Shown here in pieces: positions 18,276 to 27,481 of a DNA stretch of 34,596 nucleotides. Both the position numbers and the translations under genes were made by a program. The stretch's first letter is position 1. Each line of letters opens with the position of its first letter. The stretch is from Sulfuritalea sp. (GTDB lineage Bacteria > Pseudomonadota > Gammaproteobacteria > Burkholderiales > Rhodocyclaceae). The stretch is taken from positions 1 to 34,596 of the forward strand of contig JAUYSD010000268.1 in NCBI GenBank assembly GCA_030696505.1, written 5' to 3'. The notes under the pieces were generated by a model. It saw only the letters and a list, made by a program, of their open reading frames with translations. It did not search any database and was not told the origin of the DNA.

Positions 18276-19797
18276 GCTTTTCCTGCCCGGAACGCAGTTT
18301 ATTCAGGGCGTTGATATAGGCCTTGGCGGAAGCAACCACGATATCCGTGTCCGCGCCCTGACCATTCACAATTCGGCCGTCTTTCGACAGGCGAACCGTC
18401 ACCTCGCCCTGGGCATCCGTGCCGGTAGTGATGGCATTCACCGAGTAGAGCAGCAGTTCGGTACCGCTCGTTGCAATGGCCTCGATCGCCTTGAAAGTTG
18501 CATCGACGGGACCGCTGCCGCTGGCTTCGGCCTGCTGCTCGGCGCCGCCGGCAGAAAGCGTCAGCCGCGCCTGAGGCACCTCACCGGTTTCCGAGTGGAA
18601 CATCGAAGACACGAGTTTGTAGTGCTCGTCGTCGGTGAGGACCATTTCGTCGCTCATCAGCGCATGCAGATCCTCATCGAAAATCTCGTGCTTCTTGTCG
18701 GCCAGCTCCTTGAAATGGGTGAAGGCGGCGTTCAGAACCTGTTCGCTCTCTACCTCGATGCCGAGTTCCTTGAGGCGCGCCTTGAAGGCGGTGCGCCCGG
18801 AGTGCTTGCCGAGCACCAGCTTGTTGGCGTTCCAGCCCACATCTTCGGCACGCATGATCTCGTAGGTTTCACGGTGCTTGAGCACCCCGTCCTGGTGGAT
18901 GCCGGACTCATGGGCAAAGGCATTGGCACCGACGATCGCCTTGTTCGGCTGCACCGGAAATCCGGTGATGCTCGACACCATCTTGGATGCCGCAACAATT
19001 TGCGTCGTATCGATTCGGGTAATGCAGGGAAACACATCCTGCCGGGTATGCACCGCCATGACGATCTCTTCCAGCGCGGCATTGCCGGCTCGCTCGCCCA
19101 GGCCGTTGATCGTGCATTCGACCTGACGCGCACCCGCCATCACCGCGGCAAGACTGTTGGCAACCGCCAAACCGAGGTCGTTATGACAATGCACCGACCA
19201 GATGACCTTGTCCGAATTGGGAATGCGTTCGCGCAGCTGGCGAATACGTTCGGCATACTGATCCGGAACGTTGTAGCCGACGGTGTCCGGAATATTGATG
19301 GTGGACGCCCCTTCCTTGATCACCGCCTCAATGATGCGGCAGAGGAAATCCAGATCCGACCGCCCGGCATCCTCGCAGGAAAACTCCACGTCGTCGATCC
19401 CATTGCGGGCGAAGCGCACCGCATGCTGGGCAGCGACAAGCACGTCATCGGGCGACATGCGCAGCTTCTTTTCCATGTGGATCGGGCTGGTCGCGATGAA
19501 GGTATGGATGCGCCCCGATTTCGCCGGCTTGACCGCCTCGAGCGCGCGCGCAATGTCCTTGTCGAAAGCCCGACACAGACCTGCCACCGTCGAGTCCTTG
19601 ATGGTTTCGGCAACGGCCTTGACCGCTTCAAAATCACCGTTGGACGCAGCAGGAAACCCTGCCTCGATGATGTCCACGCGCATCCGTTCAAGTTGCCGGG
19701 CAATCCGCAGTTTTTCTTCCTTGGTCATTGAAGCGCCGGGACTCTGTTCGCCGTCGCGCAAGGTGGTGTCAAAAATGATCAACTGTTCCTTGGACAT
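18259..19797 (-). CDS. leuA: 2-isopropylmalate synthase
   Basis: This 512-aa enzyme condenses acetyl-CoA with 2-oxoisovalerate, the committed step to leucine. It has [19 protein letters not shown] at the start (metal aspartate), [17 protein letters not shown] (~203, HxH metal ligands), [15 protein letters not shown] (~230) and a C-terminal LeuA allosteric domain (~390-512) for leucine feedback inhibition. ATG 19797 is preceded by AGGAGA. The substrate 2-oxoisovalerate derives from the upstream ilvBNC products. A leucine-rich leader ORF precedes it. Confidence 0.97.
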
Positions 19798-19880
19798 GGT
19801 TTTCTCCTGGGAAAAATCAAGTTTCAGTCGAGGCTGACGCCGGCGTATTCGTATTAGGCGCAGCGACCGCAACTAAAACC

Positions 19881-19914
19881 AAAAAATGGCAAATCCCGCC
19901 CCTCGTGGCGCGGG
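19881..19914 (-). terminator. Hairpin with T tract in the leuA leader (possible attenuator)
   Basis: On the minus strand CCCGCGCCACGAGGGGCGGG folds as a 5-bp stem plus 2 bp beyond a G-G mismatch, with loop ACGA. Eight nucleotides later comes TTTTTT. It lies between the leader ORF stop (19949) and the leuA start (19797). The upstream GCGCG and CCTCCCCC could pair with the two arms, as an antiterminator requires. Folding software would be needed to rank these structures. Confidence 0.45.
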
Positions 19915-19948
19915 CACTGTCAACAACCGGATTGTGGGGGAGGTGTAT

Positions 19949-20059
19949 TTAGCGCGCGCGGCGCAGCAGCGGAAGCAGCTTGGCGCGCAGCGGCAGGCGT
20001 GCAAGCAGCACGCTGGAGAGGGCAAGAAACAGTATGGGAAAAGTCAGCATCTCAAACAT
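19949..20059 (-). CDS. Leucine-rich 36-codon leader ORF upstream of leuA
   Basis: The ORF encodes MFEMLTFPILFLALSSVL followed by a second leucine run KLLPLLRRAR. Twelve of 36 residues are leucine, and LLPLL lies five codons before the stop, as in attenuator leader peptides. No Shine-Dalgarno is visible. The predicted transcription start from the promoter at 20067-20095 falls at or next to the ATG, so it may be leaderless. Alternatives are a small hydrophobic membrane protein with a cationic tail, or chance. It is too short for the ORF track. Confidence 0.5.
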   Translation of the reverse strand: MFEMLTFPILFLALSSVLLARLPLRAKLLPLLRRAR

Positions 20060-20066
20060 AGCTACG

Positions 20067-20095
20067 ACTATAAAGATATTGTGCTGATCGCGCAA
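20067..20095 (-). promoter_or_regulatory. Promoter for the leuA leader transcript
   Basis: On the minus strand TTGCGC (20095-20090) and TATAGT (20072-20067) are exactly 17 nt apart. It lies after the pssA stop and starts a leader of about 260 nt ahead of leuA. The long leader fits regulation by attenuation. The remainder of the 343-bp gap 19798-20140 holds nothing else that I can see. Confidence 0.65.
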
Positions 20096-20140
20096 CAGAT
20101 TTTGTCAGGGCCACAGCGCGTAACAGCGGCAAATTCGATG

Positions 20141-20905
20141 TCAGCTTTCGCCGGCATTGTGCTTTCGCCGACTACGCTTCCACAGCGCCATAACGTAACC
20201 CGACAGGGCATAGGCAAGAAACAGGGCGAACAGAATTCCCGGCGGATACGACGACACGAGCCCATAACCGAGAACGATGGCGGGAAGGACAATGAATGGC
20301 ACGCTGCGGCGCAGATTGATATCCTTACCACTCCAGTAGGGCACGGTGCTGACCATGGTGATACCGGCAAACAGCGTCAAGGCAAACGCATACCAGCGTA
20401 CTTCTTCGCCGGGAATATTCAGGTCGTTGATGATCCATACGAAACCGGCCACTAGCGCGGCCGCTGCCGGGCTGGGCAATCCCTGGAAATAGCGCTTATC
20501 CACAATTCCAATATTGGTATTGAAGCGGGCCAGGCGCAATGCTGCGCCGGCACAATAGACAAACGCGGCGATCCAGCCCCACTTGCCCATGCCCTTCATC
20601 GCCCACTCAAAGGCAATCAGTGCCGGAGCCGCACCAAAGGACACCATGTCGGAAAGTGAATCGTATTCCGCGCCGAAAGCACTCTGCGTTCGCGTCATGC
20701 GCGCCACACGTCCATCCAGACCGTCGAATACCATGGCGATGAAAATTGCCACTGCCGCATGCTCGAAGCGTCCGGTCATTGCCTGGACTATGGCGTAAAA
20801 ACCGGAAAACAGAGCTGCCGTCGTCAGCAGGTTGGGCAGCAGATAAATGCCGCGCCGACGCAGTTCGGAATTCATCAGCGCCTTGCGAGGTGGAATTGCC
20901 GGCAT
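20141..20905 (-). CDS. pssA: CDP-diacylglycerol-serine O-phosphatidyltransferase
   Basis: This 254-aa inner-membrane CDP-alcohol phosphatidyltransferase makes phosphatidylserine, the precursor of phosphatidylethanolamine. The catalytic motif DGLDGRVARMTRTQSAFGAEYDSLSD, begins near residue 60 and carries all four aspartates. Hydrophobic segments surround it, and RRRGIYLLPNLLTT is the usual start. ATG 20905 is used, but MNSELRRRG (20875) is possible. It is preceded by its own promoter and separated from ilvC by a terminator. Confidence 0.93.
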   Translation of the reverse strand: MPAIPPRKALMNSELRRRGIYLLPNLLTTAALFSGFYAIVQAMTGRFEHAAVAIFIAMVFDGLDGRVARMTRTQSAFGAEYDSLSDMVSFGAAPALIAFEWAMKGMGKWGWIAAFVYCAGAALRLARFNTNIGIVDKRYFQGLPSPAAAALVAGFVWIINDLNIPGEEVRWYAFALTLFAGITMVSTVPYWSGKDINLRRSVPFIVLPAIVLGYGLVSSYPPGILFALFLAYALSGYVMALWKRSRRKHNAGES

Positions 20906-20933
20906 GGTTGAATTACAGAAGGGAACGTAGTCT

Positions 20934-20961
20934 ATTCTAACGGCTCATGCTGGTTCGGCAA
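20934..20961 (-). promoter_or_regulatory. Promoter for pssA
   Basis: On the minus strand TTGCCG (20961-20956) and TAGAAT (20939-20934) are 16 nt apart, about 28 bp before the pssA start. It is downstream of the ilvC terminator, consistent with a separate pssA transcript. Confidence 0.6.
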
Positions 20962-21036
20962 CCAACGCGCGTCTACTTGCTTGCACGTCGAGCCCGTTAC
21001 GAGACGCCCGCATAGCTCCGACCGCGGAAAACACAA

Positions 21037-21059
21037 AGGGCGCAGCACAGCTGCGCCCT
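21037..21059 (-). terminator. Rho-independent terminator after ilvC
   Basis: A perfect 10-bp stem AGGGCGCAGC / GCTGCGCCCT with a 3-nt loop is followed on the minus strand by TTTGTGTTTT. It lies 21 bp past the ilvC stop and ends the ilvBNC operon. Confidence 0.85.
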
Positions 21060-21079
21060 CTGCGATATGACGGAAGGAA

Positions 21080-22610
<1,531 letters not shown>

Positions 22611-22612
22611 GC

Positions 22613-24322
22613 TTACAGTTCCTCGGCCAGAATCATTTCCGACAAGCCTTTGCCGGCCGCCACCATCGGATAGACATTGGCCGTCTGATCGGTGAGGAAA
22701 TCCATGAACACAAGGTCGTTCTTGTGCTTGGTGAAAGCCTCACGCAGCGCCGGCTCCACGTCGGCCGGACGCTCTATCTTCATGCCGACGTGACCGTAGG
22801 ACTCTGCCAACTTGACGAAATCCGGAAGTGCATCGACGTAGGACTCGGCGTAGCGATTCCCGTGGAACATCTGTTGCCACTGGCGCACCATGCCCAAATA
22901 GCGATTGTTCAAATTGATAATCTTGATCGGCAGACGAAACTGCTTGGCTGTAGACAATTCCTGGATATTCATCTGAATCGAGGCTTCCCCGGTAATGCAC
23001 GCCACAGTCGCCTTCGGATTGGCGAAGCGTACGCCCATCGCATAAGGGAGGCCTACACCCATGGTGCCGAGGCCGCCGGAATTGATCCAGCGACGGGGTT
23101 TGTCGAACTTGTAGTACTGCGCCGCCCACATCTGGTGCTGCCCCACGTCCGAGGTAATGAAGGCCTCGCCGCCAGTCACTTCATAGAGCTTTTCCACCAC
23201 ATACTGGGGCATGATGATTTCCTTGCCCTGCTTGTACTTGAGCGACTTCTTGGCGCGCCACTCGTCGATCTGCTTCCACCAGGCGGCCAGCGCCTTCGCA
23301 TCAGGCACGCCGGCAGAAGCCTCGAGAAGCTTCTGTAACTCGTCAAGCACATCAGGCAGATTACCGACAATGGGTACGTCGACCTTGACCCGCTTCGAAA
23401 TCGAGGACGGATCGATGTCGATATGGATGATCTTGCGCGAAACCTCTGCAAAATGCGCCGGATTGCCAATCACGCGATCATCAAAGCGCGCACCGACGGC
23501 GATCAGCACATCGCAATTCTGCATGGCCATGTTGGCCTCGTAGGTGCCATGCATGCCCAGCATGCCGAGCCATTGCTTGTCGGTAGCCGGATATCCCCCC
23601 AATCCCATCAGGGTATTTGTCACCGGATACCCGAGAGTCCGGGCAAGCTTGACCAGCCTTTCAGCCGCATCCGAAAGAATAACGCCGCCACCGGCGTAAA
23701 TCATCGGCCGCTTGGCTTCCAGCAGCATCTGCACCGCCTTCTTGATCTGCCCGCTATGCCCCTTGACCACCGGGTTATAGGAACGCATGGCGATAGTCTT
23801 GGGGTATTCGAATTCGCACTTCTGGTTGGTGATGTCCTTCGGGATATCCACCAGGACCGGACCGGGGCGGCCCGTCTTGGCTATGTAGAACGCCTTCTTC
23901 AGGGTTATCGCCAGGTCCCTGACATCCTTGACCAGAAAGTTGTGCTTGACGCAGGGCCGGGTAATGCCGACTGTGTCGCATTCTTGGAAGGCATCCTGGC
24001 CGATGTAGGCCGTAGGTACCTGGCCGCTGATAATTACCATCGGCACCGAATCCATATGGGCCGTAGCGATCCCGGTTACCGCATTGGTCACGCCCGGCCC
24101 CGAGGTGACCATGCAGACGCCGATCTTGTTGGACGAGCGCGAATAGGCATCCGCCGCATGAACGGCCGCCTGCTCATGGCGAACCAGGACATGCTTGAAC
24201 TTGTCCTGTTTGAAGAGTTCGTCGTAGATATAAAGGACCGAGCCGCCGGGATAGCCGAACACGTACTCGACCTTTTCCTCCTGCAAGCACCTGATTACAA
24301 TTTCTGCGCCGGTTAGCTGCAT
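22613..24322 (-). CDS. ilvB: Acetolactate synthase large (catalytic) subunit
   Basis: This 569-aa ThDP/FAD enzyme makes acetolactate and acetohydroxybutyrate. The catalytic glutamate is in RHEQAAVHAADAYSRSS (~49). YAGGGV and IAVGARFDDRV mark the FAD domain, and the PP domain contains ITGEASIQMNIQELSTAKQF (~436) and LNNRYLGMVRQWQ (~463). The usual GDG(S) motif reads GEA(S) here. ATG 24322 is the first codon of the standard start QLTGAEIVIRCLQEE. It is the first gene of ilvBNC and is divergent from the sigma factor gene. Confidence 0.95.
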   Translation of the reverse strand: MQLTGAEIVIRCLQEEKVEYVFGYPGGSVLYIYDELFKQDKFKHVLVRHEQAAVHAADAYSRSSNKIGVCMVTSGPGVTNAVTGIATAHMDSVPMVIISGQVPTAYIGQDAFQECDTVGITRPCVKHNFLVKDVRDLAITLKKAFYIAKTGRPGPVLVDIPKDITNQKCEFEYPKTIAMRSYNPVVKGHSGQIKKAVQMLLEAKRPMIYAGGGVILSDAAERLVKLARTLGYPVTNTLMGLGGYPATDKQWLGMLGMHGTYEANMAMQNCDVLIAVGARFDDRVIGNPAHFAEVSRKIIHIDIDPSSISKRVKVDVPIVGNLPDVLDELQKLLEASAGVPDAKALAAWWKQIDEWRAKKSLKYKQGKEIIMPQYVVEKLYEVTGGEAFITSDVGQHQMWAAQYYKFDKPRRWINSGGLGTMGVGLPYAMGVRFANPKATVACITGEASIQMNIQELSTAKQFRLPIKIINLNNRYLGMVRQWQQMFHGNRYAESYVDALPDFVKLAESYGHVGMKIERPADVEPALREAFTKHKNDLVFMDFLTDQTANVYPMVAAGKGLSEMILAEEL

Positions 24323-24395
24323 TGATTACACCTGTTACACTTTTCGAGTGAAACGTATAACCTTACTGACTCGTCCGCGAATGGTCAAGATTTAT

Positions 24396-24419
24396 GTCTG
24401 CGGTGCTCGCACCGGAGAC
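24396..24419. promoter_or_regulatory. Dyad operator candidate between ilvB and the sigma factor gene
   Basis: GTCTgCGGTGctcgCACCGgAGAC is a near-perfect 24-nt inverted repeat with one symmetric G-G mismatch. It lies 74 bp upstream of ilvB, just beyond a TTGACC (24388-24383, minus strand) that may be the ilvB -35. On the other side it overlaps the expected -35 of the sigma gene's TATAGT. It has no T tract, so an operator fits better than a terminator. Confidence 0.5.
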
Positions 24420-24434
24420 GGTATCCCTTGCGGA

Positions 24435-24489
24435 TATAGTCGGCCTTTCGCAGTGAAAAACTGCTGAAAGGTGACAGGAGTCACTCCTG
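24435..24489 (+). promoter_or_regulatory. -10 box and structured leader with ribosome-binding switch for the sigma factor gene
   Basis: TATAGT (24435-24440) has a poor -35 occupied by the dyad. The leader holds a hairpin CTTTC-g-CAGT/ACTG-ct-GAAAG (24445-24470). Then two mutually exclusive small stems compete. GTGAC-AGGA-GTCAC (24471-24484) shows the ribosome-binding AGGA in its loop, while CAGGAG-TCA-CTCCTG (24475-24489) hides it and the CTG start in a stem. Confidence 0.45.
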
Positions 24490-25050
24490 AGTTCCCGAAC
24501 CGAACTATCCAATTTCCTTGCCAGCATAGAGCGACGCGCCTTCAAACAGGCCATGTTTGCCATCCGAAACGAGGAGACCGCACTGGACATTGTTCAGGAT
24601 GCGATGATGCGTCTCGCGGAAAAATACGGCAACCGCCCAGGCGCGGAATGGCCGATGCTGTTTCAGAGAATCCTGCAAAATGCCATTCGCGACTGTTACC
24701 GGCGATCCAAGGTAAGGTCCTTGTGGACTACGCTGCTGTCATCCCTGTCGCCAAATGAAGATGACGATACCGATCCGCTTGAAACCTTTGCCGGAGAGAA
24801 TGAGTCTGCCGCTCTGGCTCCGCCGCACCAACAGCTGGAGAGATCGCAACTCCTTGGTATTATTGAAAAAGAGATCGAAAAACTACCGCCGCGTCAACGT
24901 GAAGCCTTCCTGATGCGTTACTGGGAGGAAATGAACATTGCCGAGACCGCGGCGGTAATGGGTTGCACGGAAGGCAGCGTTAAGACACACTGTTCGCGCG
25001 CCACGCATACCCTGGCCGCAGCGCTCAGGGCAAAAGGCATAGAGCTATGA
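24487..25050 (+). CDS. ECF-like RNA polymerase sigma factor with probable CTG start
   Basis: Region 2 is ELSNFLASIERRAFKQAMFA and on to about residue 75 (DIVQDAMMRLAEKYG, then LFQRILQNAIRDCYRR). Region 4 is LPPRQREAFLMRYWEEMNIA plus GCTEGSVKTHCSRAT (~140-175). The reading frame is open from a TGA at 24472 and homologous sequence begins well before the track's ATG at 24553, which would cut region 2. The only candidate start between is CTG 24487, with AGGAG 6 nt upstream, giving 187 aa (SSRTELSNF). It overlaps the DUF3619 gene by 4 nt, so the two are coupled. The target promoters are unknown. Confidence 0.85.
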   Translation: MSSRTELSNFLASIERRAFKQAMFAIRNEETALDIVQDAMMRLAEKYGNRPGAEWPMLFQRILQNAIRDCYRRSKVRSLWTTLLSSLSPNEDDDTDPLETFAGENESAALAPPHQQLERSQLLGIIEKEIEKLPPRQREAFLMRYWEEMNIAETAAVMGCTEGSVKTHCSRATHTLAAALRAKGIEL

Positions 25051-25433
25051 ATGAAAATACGGAATTTGGCTACAAGACAAGGCAGATCCTGAACGAGGGG
25101 GTAGATATTCTCGACAAGAGGGTGACTGCTCGTCTTTATGAAGCCCGCCAAGCCGCCCTGAATGGGCAGCGCCCGACGGTAATGGGCTTGCGCATCGCAG
25201 GAATTGGACACAGCGTGGAGCTTGCAATTTTTCCGCAAGTGCGGAACCTGCTTGCTGTTGTGGCTTTGAGTGTCGGTGCCATAGGAACCTACTACTGGGA
25301 TGCCTATGAGCAGGCCCGTGAATTCGAGGAAATCGACAGCGCACTACTGGCCGACGAACTACCCCCTGCCGCCTATCTTGATCGAGGCTTCCACGCATGG
25401 CTCGAGTACGCTTCGGACTCATCCTCGCAGTAG
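25047..25433 (+). CDS. DUF3619 family single-span membrane protein
   Basis: This 128-aa protein has a ~60-residue cytoplasmic start (ILNEGVDILDKRVTARLYEA). One membrane helix follows at about 68-88 (NLLAVVALSVGAIGTYYW), then an acidic tail. The pattern matches DUF3619. An N-terminal soluble part, one span and a small outer part, translationally coupled to a sigma factor, is the layout of many anti-sigma factors, but the sequence has no zinc-binding anti-sigma motif (HxxxCxxC). Its start overlaps the sigma stop by 4 nt and its end overlaps the next gene by 37 nt. Confidence 0.85.
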   Translation: MNENTEFGYKTRQILNEGVDILDKRVTARLYEARQAALNGQRPTVMGLRIAGIGHSVELAIFPQVRNLLAVVALSVGAIGTYYWDAYEQAREFEEIDSALLADELPPAAYLDRGFHAWLEYASDSSSQ

Positions 25434-25930
25434 CGTTCTGGCTGGCCTTCCCGCCCAGTCATGCAGCCATAGTTCCTCCGCTTTCGCAGCCGTCCTGGTC
25501 CGAGTTGACTGCGGAGCAGAAGCGCGTTCTCGCTCCGCTTTCCAGCGAATGGGACAGCATGGAAGGCTTCCGACGAAAGAAGTGGCTGGGTATTGCTCAG
25601 CGCTACCAGTCCATGGCTCCCGGCGAACAGGCCCGCATGCAGCGACGCATGACCGATTGGGCCAAACTCACGCCCGACGAGCGCAAGCGGGCAAGAGACA
25701 AGTACAGATCGCTACAAAAAGCGCCCGCTGAAAAAAAGGAAGCGGTCAAGCTGAAGTGGCAGGAGTACAAGGAACTTCCGGAGAGCGAGAAAACCCGCCT
25801 CAAGACTGAGGCCGCGCGCAAGCCGACGCCGCGCCCTGCGCCCTCGAAGCCAGCCGTTGCGCCCAAACCATCGATCCCATCGGGCGGACCGCCGCCTGTC
25901 GCCCCGGTTGCTCCCGCGACCACACGTTAG
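25397..25930 (+). CDS. DUF3106 family exported helical protein
   Basis: The 177-aa product has a signal peptide (FGLILAVAFWLAFPPSHA, cut near residue 23). The helical domain (~35-125) contains LTAEQKRVLAPLSSEWDSM and KWLGIAQRYQSMAPGEQARM. LTPDERKRARDKY also lies there, recalling the L-T-x-x-Q repeats of CpxP/ZraP-like proteins. The C-terminal 50 residues are rich in proline and alanine, typical of an extended periplasmic or envelope tail. Start 25397 overlaps DUF3619 by 37 nt, which implies coupling; a later start would lose the signal peptide. The function is unknown. Confidence 0.85.
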   Translation: MARVRFGLILAVAFWLAFPPSHAAIVPPLSQPSWSELTAEQKRVLAPLSSEWDSMEGFRRKKWLGIAQRYQSMAPGEQARMQRRMTDWAKLTPDERKRARDKYRSLQKAPAEKKEAVKLKWQEYKELPESEKTRLKTEAARKPTPRPAPSKPAVAPKPSIPSGGPPPVAPVAPATTR

Positions 25931-25939
25931 TCGGCAACT

Positions 25940-26410
25940 ATGTCTGTCGCAGCGGCGCCCACCGCCGCCCAACTGCCGAGCCTGCGTCGCCGGGTTGCAA
26001 GCATGCTTTACGAGAGTCTGCTGCTGCTTGGGGTACTTTCCGTCAGTTTCATGCTGCCGCACCTTGCCCTGGGAATGGGATTCGACATCGTCTTACCGGG
26101 TTGGGTGCTGCTCGGCCACGTATTCATCGTGCTGGGCGCCTATTTTCTCTGGTACTGGATTCATGGTGGGCAGACCCTGGCGATGCAGACCTGGAATATC
26201 AGGCTGACCACGCCAAGTGGCGCTCAACCATCCCCGGCACGTCTCGCAGTGCGTTATGTTCTGGCCTGGCCCAGTCTCCTCTATTTTGGTGCCGGAGTGC
26301 TCTGGGCCCTTCTCGATCGCGATCGCCAATTCCTCCATGACCGCCTGGCGGGGACCCGATTGGTGTTCAAGCGAGAGCAGGGTTCCTCAGCGTCGATCAA
26401 CCCACCATAG
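25940..26410 (+). CDS. RDD family membrane protein
   Basis: This 156-aa protein carries the RDD family features: LRRRVASMLYESLLLLGVLS at the start, GGQTLAMQTWNIRL in the middle, and DRQFLHDRLAGTRLVF near the end. Three hydrophobic segments are visible. RDD proteins are small inner-membrane proteins of mostly unknown role; some are sodium/proton antiporters. It is the last gene of the sigma cluster, and its 3' end overlaps convergent lptG by 24 nt. Confidence 0.9.
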   Translation: MSVAAAPTAAQLPSLRRRVASMLYESLLLLGVLSVSFMLPHLALGMGFDIVLPGWVLLGHVFIVLGAYFLWYWIHGGQTLAMQTWNIRLTTPSGAQPSPARLAVRYVLAWPSLLYFGAGVLWALLDRDRQFLHDRLAGTRLVFKREQGSSASINPP

Positions 26411-27481
26411 CATTCCGGCGGCGGTCATCAAGAACAGCACGCTCGGCGTTATCGCGGAGTAGAAGGGTGGCCAGCTGTTGATTGCGCCGAGACTTGAAAA
26501 TAGACCATTCAACATGTGGAAACCGATGCCGAGCATGATGCCGGCAAATACGCGGATGGTCACCGCGCCCATTCGATCCTGCATATAGGCAAACGGCAGG
26601 GCCAAAGACATCATCACCAGCGCCGCCAAGGGGTAGAAGAGTTTCTTCCACATCGCTATTTCATAGCGGTCTGTTTTTTGCTGATTGCCGCTCAAGTGGC
26701 GGATAAACAGATATAGATTGACCAAGGACATGCGCTCCGGCACCACCAACAGCACGGACAACAGGTCCGGATTGAGCGCTGATTTCCAGCTCAGCTCGCG
26801 ATACCTTTCCACGTGCGCCATATCGCCGGAAAATACCGTGCGGACTACGCCATCGAGTGACCATGTATTTGCACCGAGATAGGCACCTCCGTCCGCTTGG
26901 GTGATCGAAAGCAGCTGAAACCGGTCATCGAATTCGAACACGCGCACGTTGCGCAAAGTCGCGTCCGGAAGCACCTCGCGAACATTCACGAACGAGCGCT
27001 CGTCCCGGACCCACAGGCCGGAACGAAACTCCTGCGCCACCAGGGAGCCCATCGCCTCGAGCCTCAGTTGCTGGGCAGCCCGTTCCGATGGCGGGGCCAC
27101 GAACTCGCCGACCAGCAGGGTCAATGCAGAGAACACCAGTCCAATCTTGGCCAAAGTGAACAGCAGATCCTTCGTCGAGAGGCCGGCGGCGCGCAATACG
27201 GTAATCTCGGAGTGGCGCGCCAGAACGGTGAGGGCATACAGCGTTCCGATCAAGACGCCGATCGGGAACAACTCATAGAGCCGGCCAGGCAAGGTCAGAA
27301 TCACATAGCCCAGCGCATGCTGAATCTGGTAACTGCCCTTGCCTATGCTTTCAAGTTGATGAATCAGATCAAAAAACGCAAAGAGCATCAGGAATGCGAG
27401 CAATACCAAGCCAGTGGACGCGTAGATCTCACGCGCCAGGTGGCGTTCGTAGAGTTTCAGCGCCACCGCAGCTTTCCCCAT
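26387..27481 (-). CDS. lptG: Lipopolysaccharide export permease LptG
   Basis: This 364-aa permease subunit of the LptB2FG ABC exporter extracts LPS from the inner membrane. Six membrane helices flank a periplasmic beta-jellyroll domain (~140-260), with SEITVLRAAGLSTKDLL as the coupling-type helix near residue 95. The C-terminal helices have FAYMQDRMGAVTIRVFAGI and end TAAGMLWWVDRR. Family-standard length. The start overlaps the lptF stop by 25 nt, which couples the two. Confidence 0.95.
   Translation of the reverse strand: MGKAAVALKLYERHLAREIYASTGLVLLAFLMLFAFFDLIHQLESIGKGSYQIQHALGYVILTLPGRLYELFPIGVLIGTLYALTVLARHSEITVLRAAGLSTKDLLFTLAKIGLVFSALTLLVGEFVAPPSERAAQQLRLEAMGSLVAQEFRSGLWVRDERSFVNVREVLPDATLRNVRVFEFDDRFQLLSITQADGGAYLGANTWSLDGVVRTVFSGDMAHVERYRELSWKSALNPDLLSVLLVVPERMSLVNLYLFIRHLSGNQQKTDRYEIAMWKKLFYPLAALVMMSLALPFAYMQDRMGAVTIRVFAGIMLGIGFHMLNGLFSSLGAINSWPPFYSAITPSVLFLMTAAGMLWWVDRR

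Noticed and set aside
19886-20455. 189-aa plus-strand ORF in the pssA-leuA gap
   Set aside because: Crosses pssA antisense; no recognisable domain; the minus-strand leader ORF and promoter explain the region better.
24553-25050. ATG 24553 as start of the sigma gene
   Set aside because: It would delete the first helices of sigma region 2; upstream codons in frame encode family-typical sequence back to 24487.
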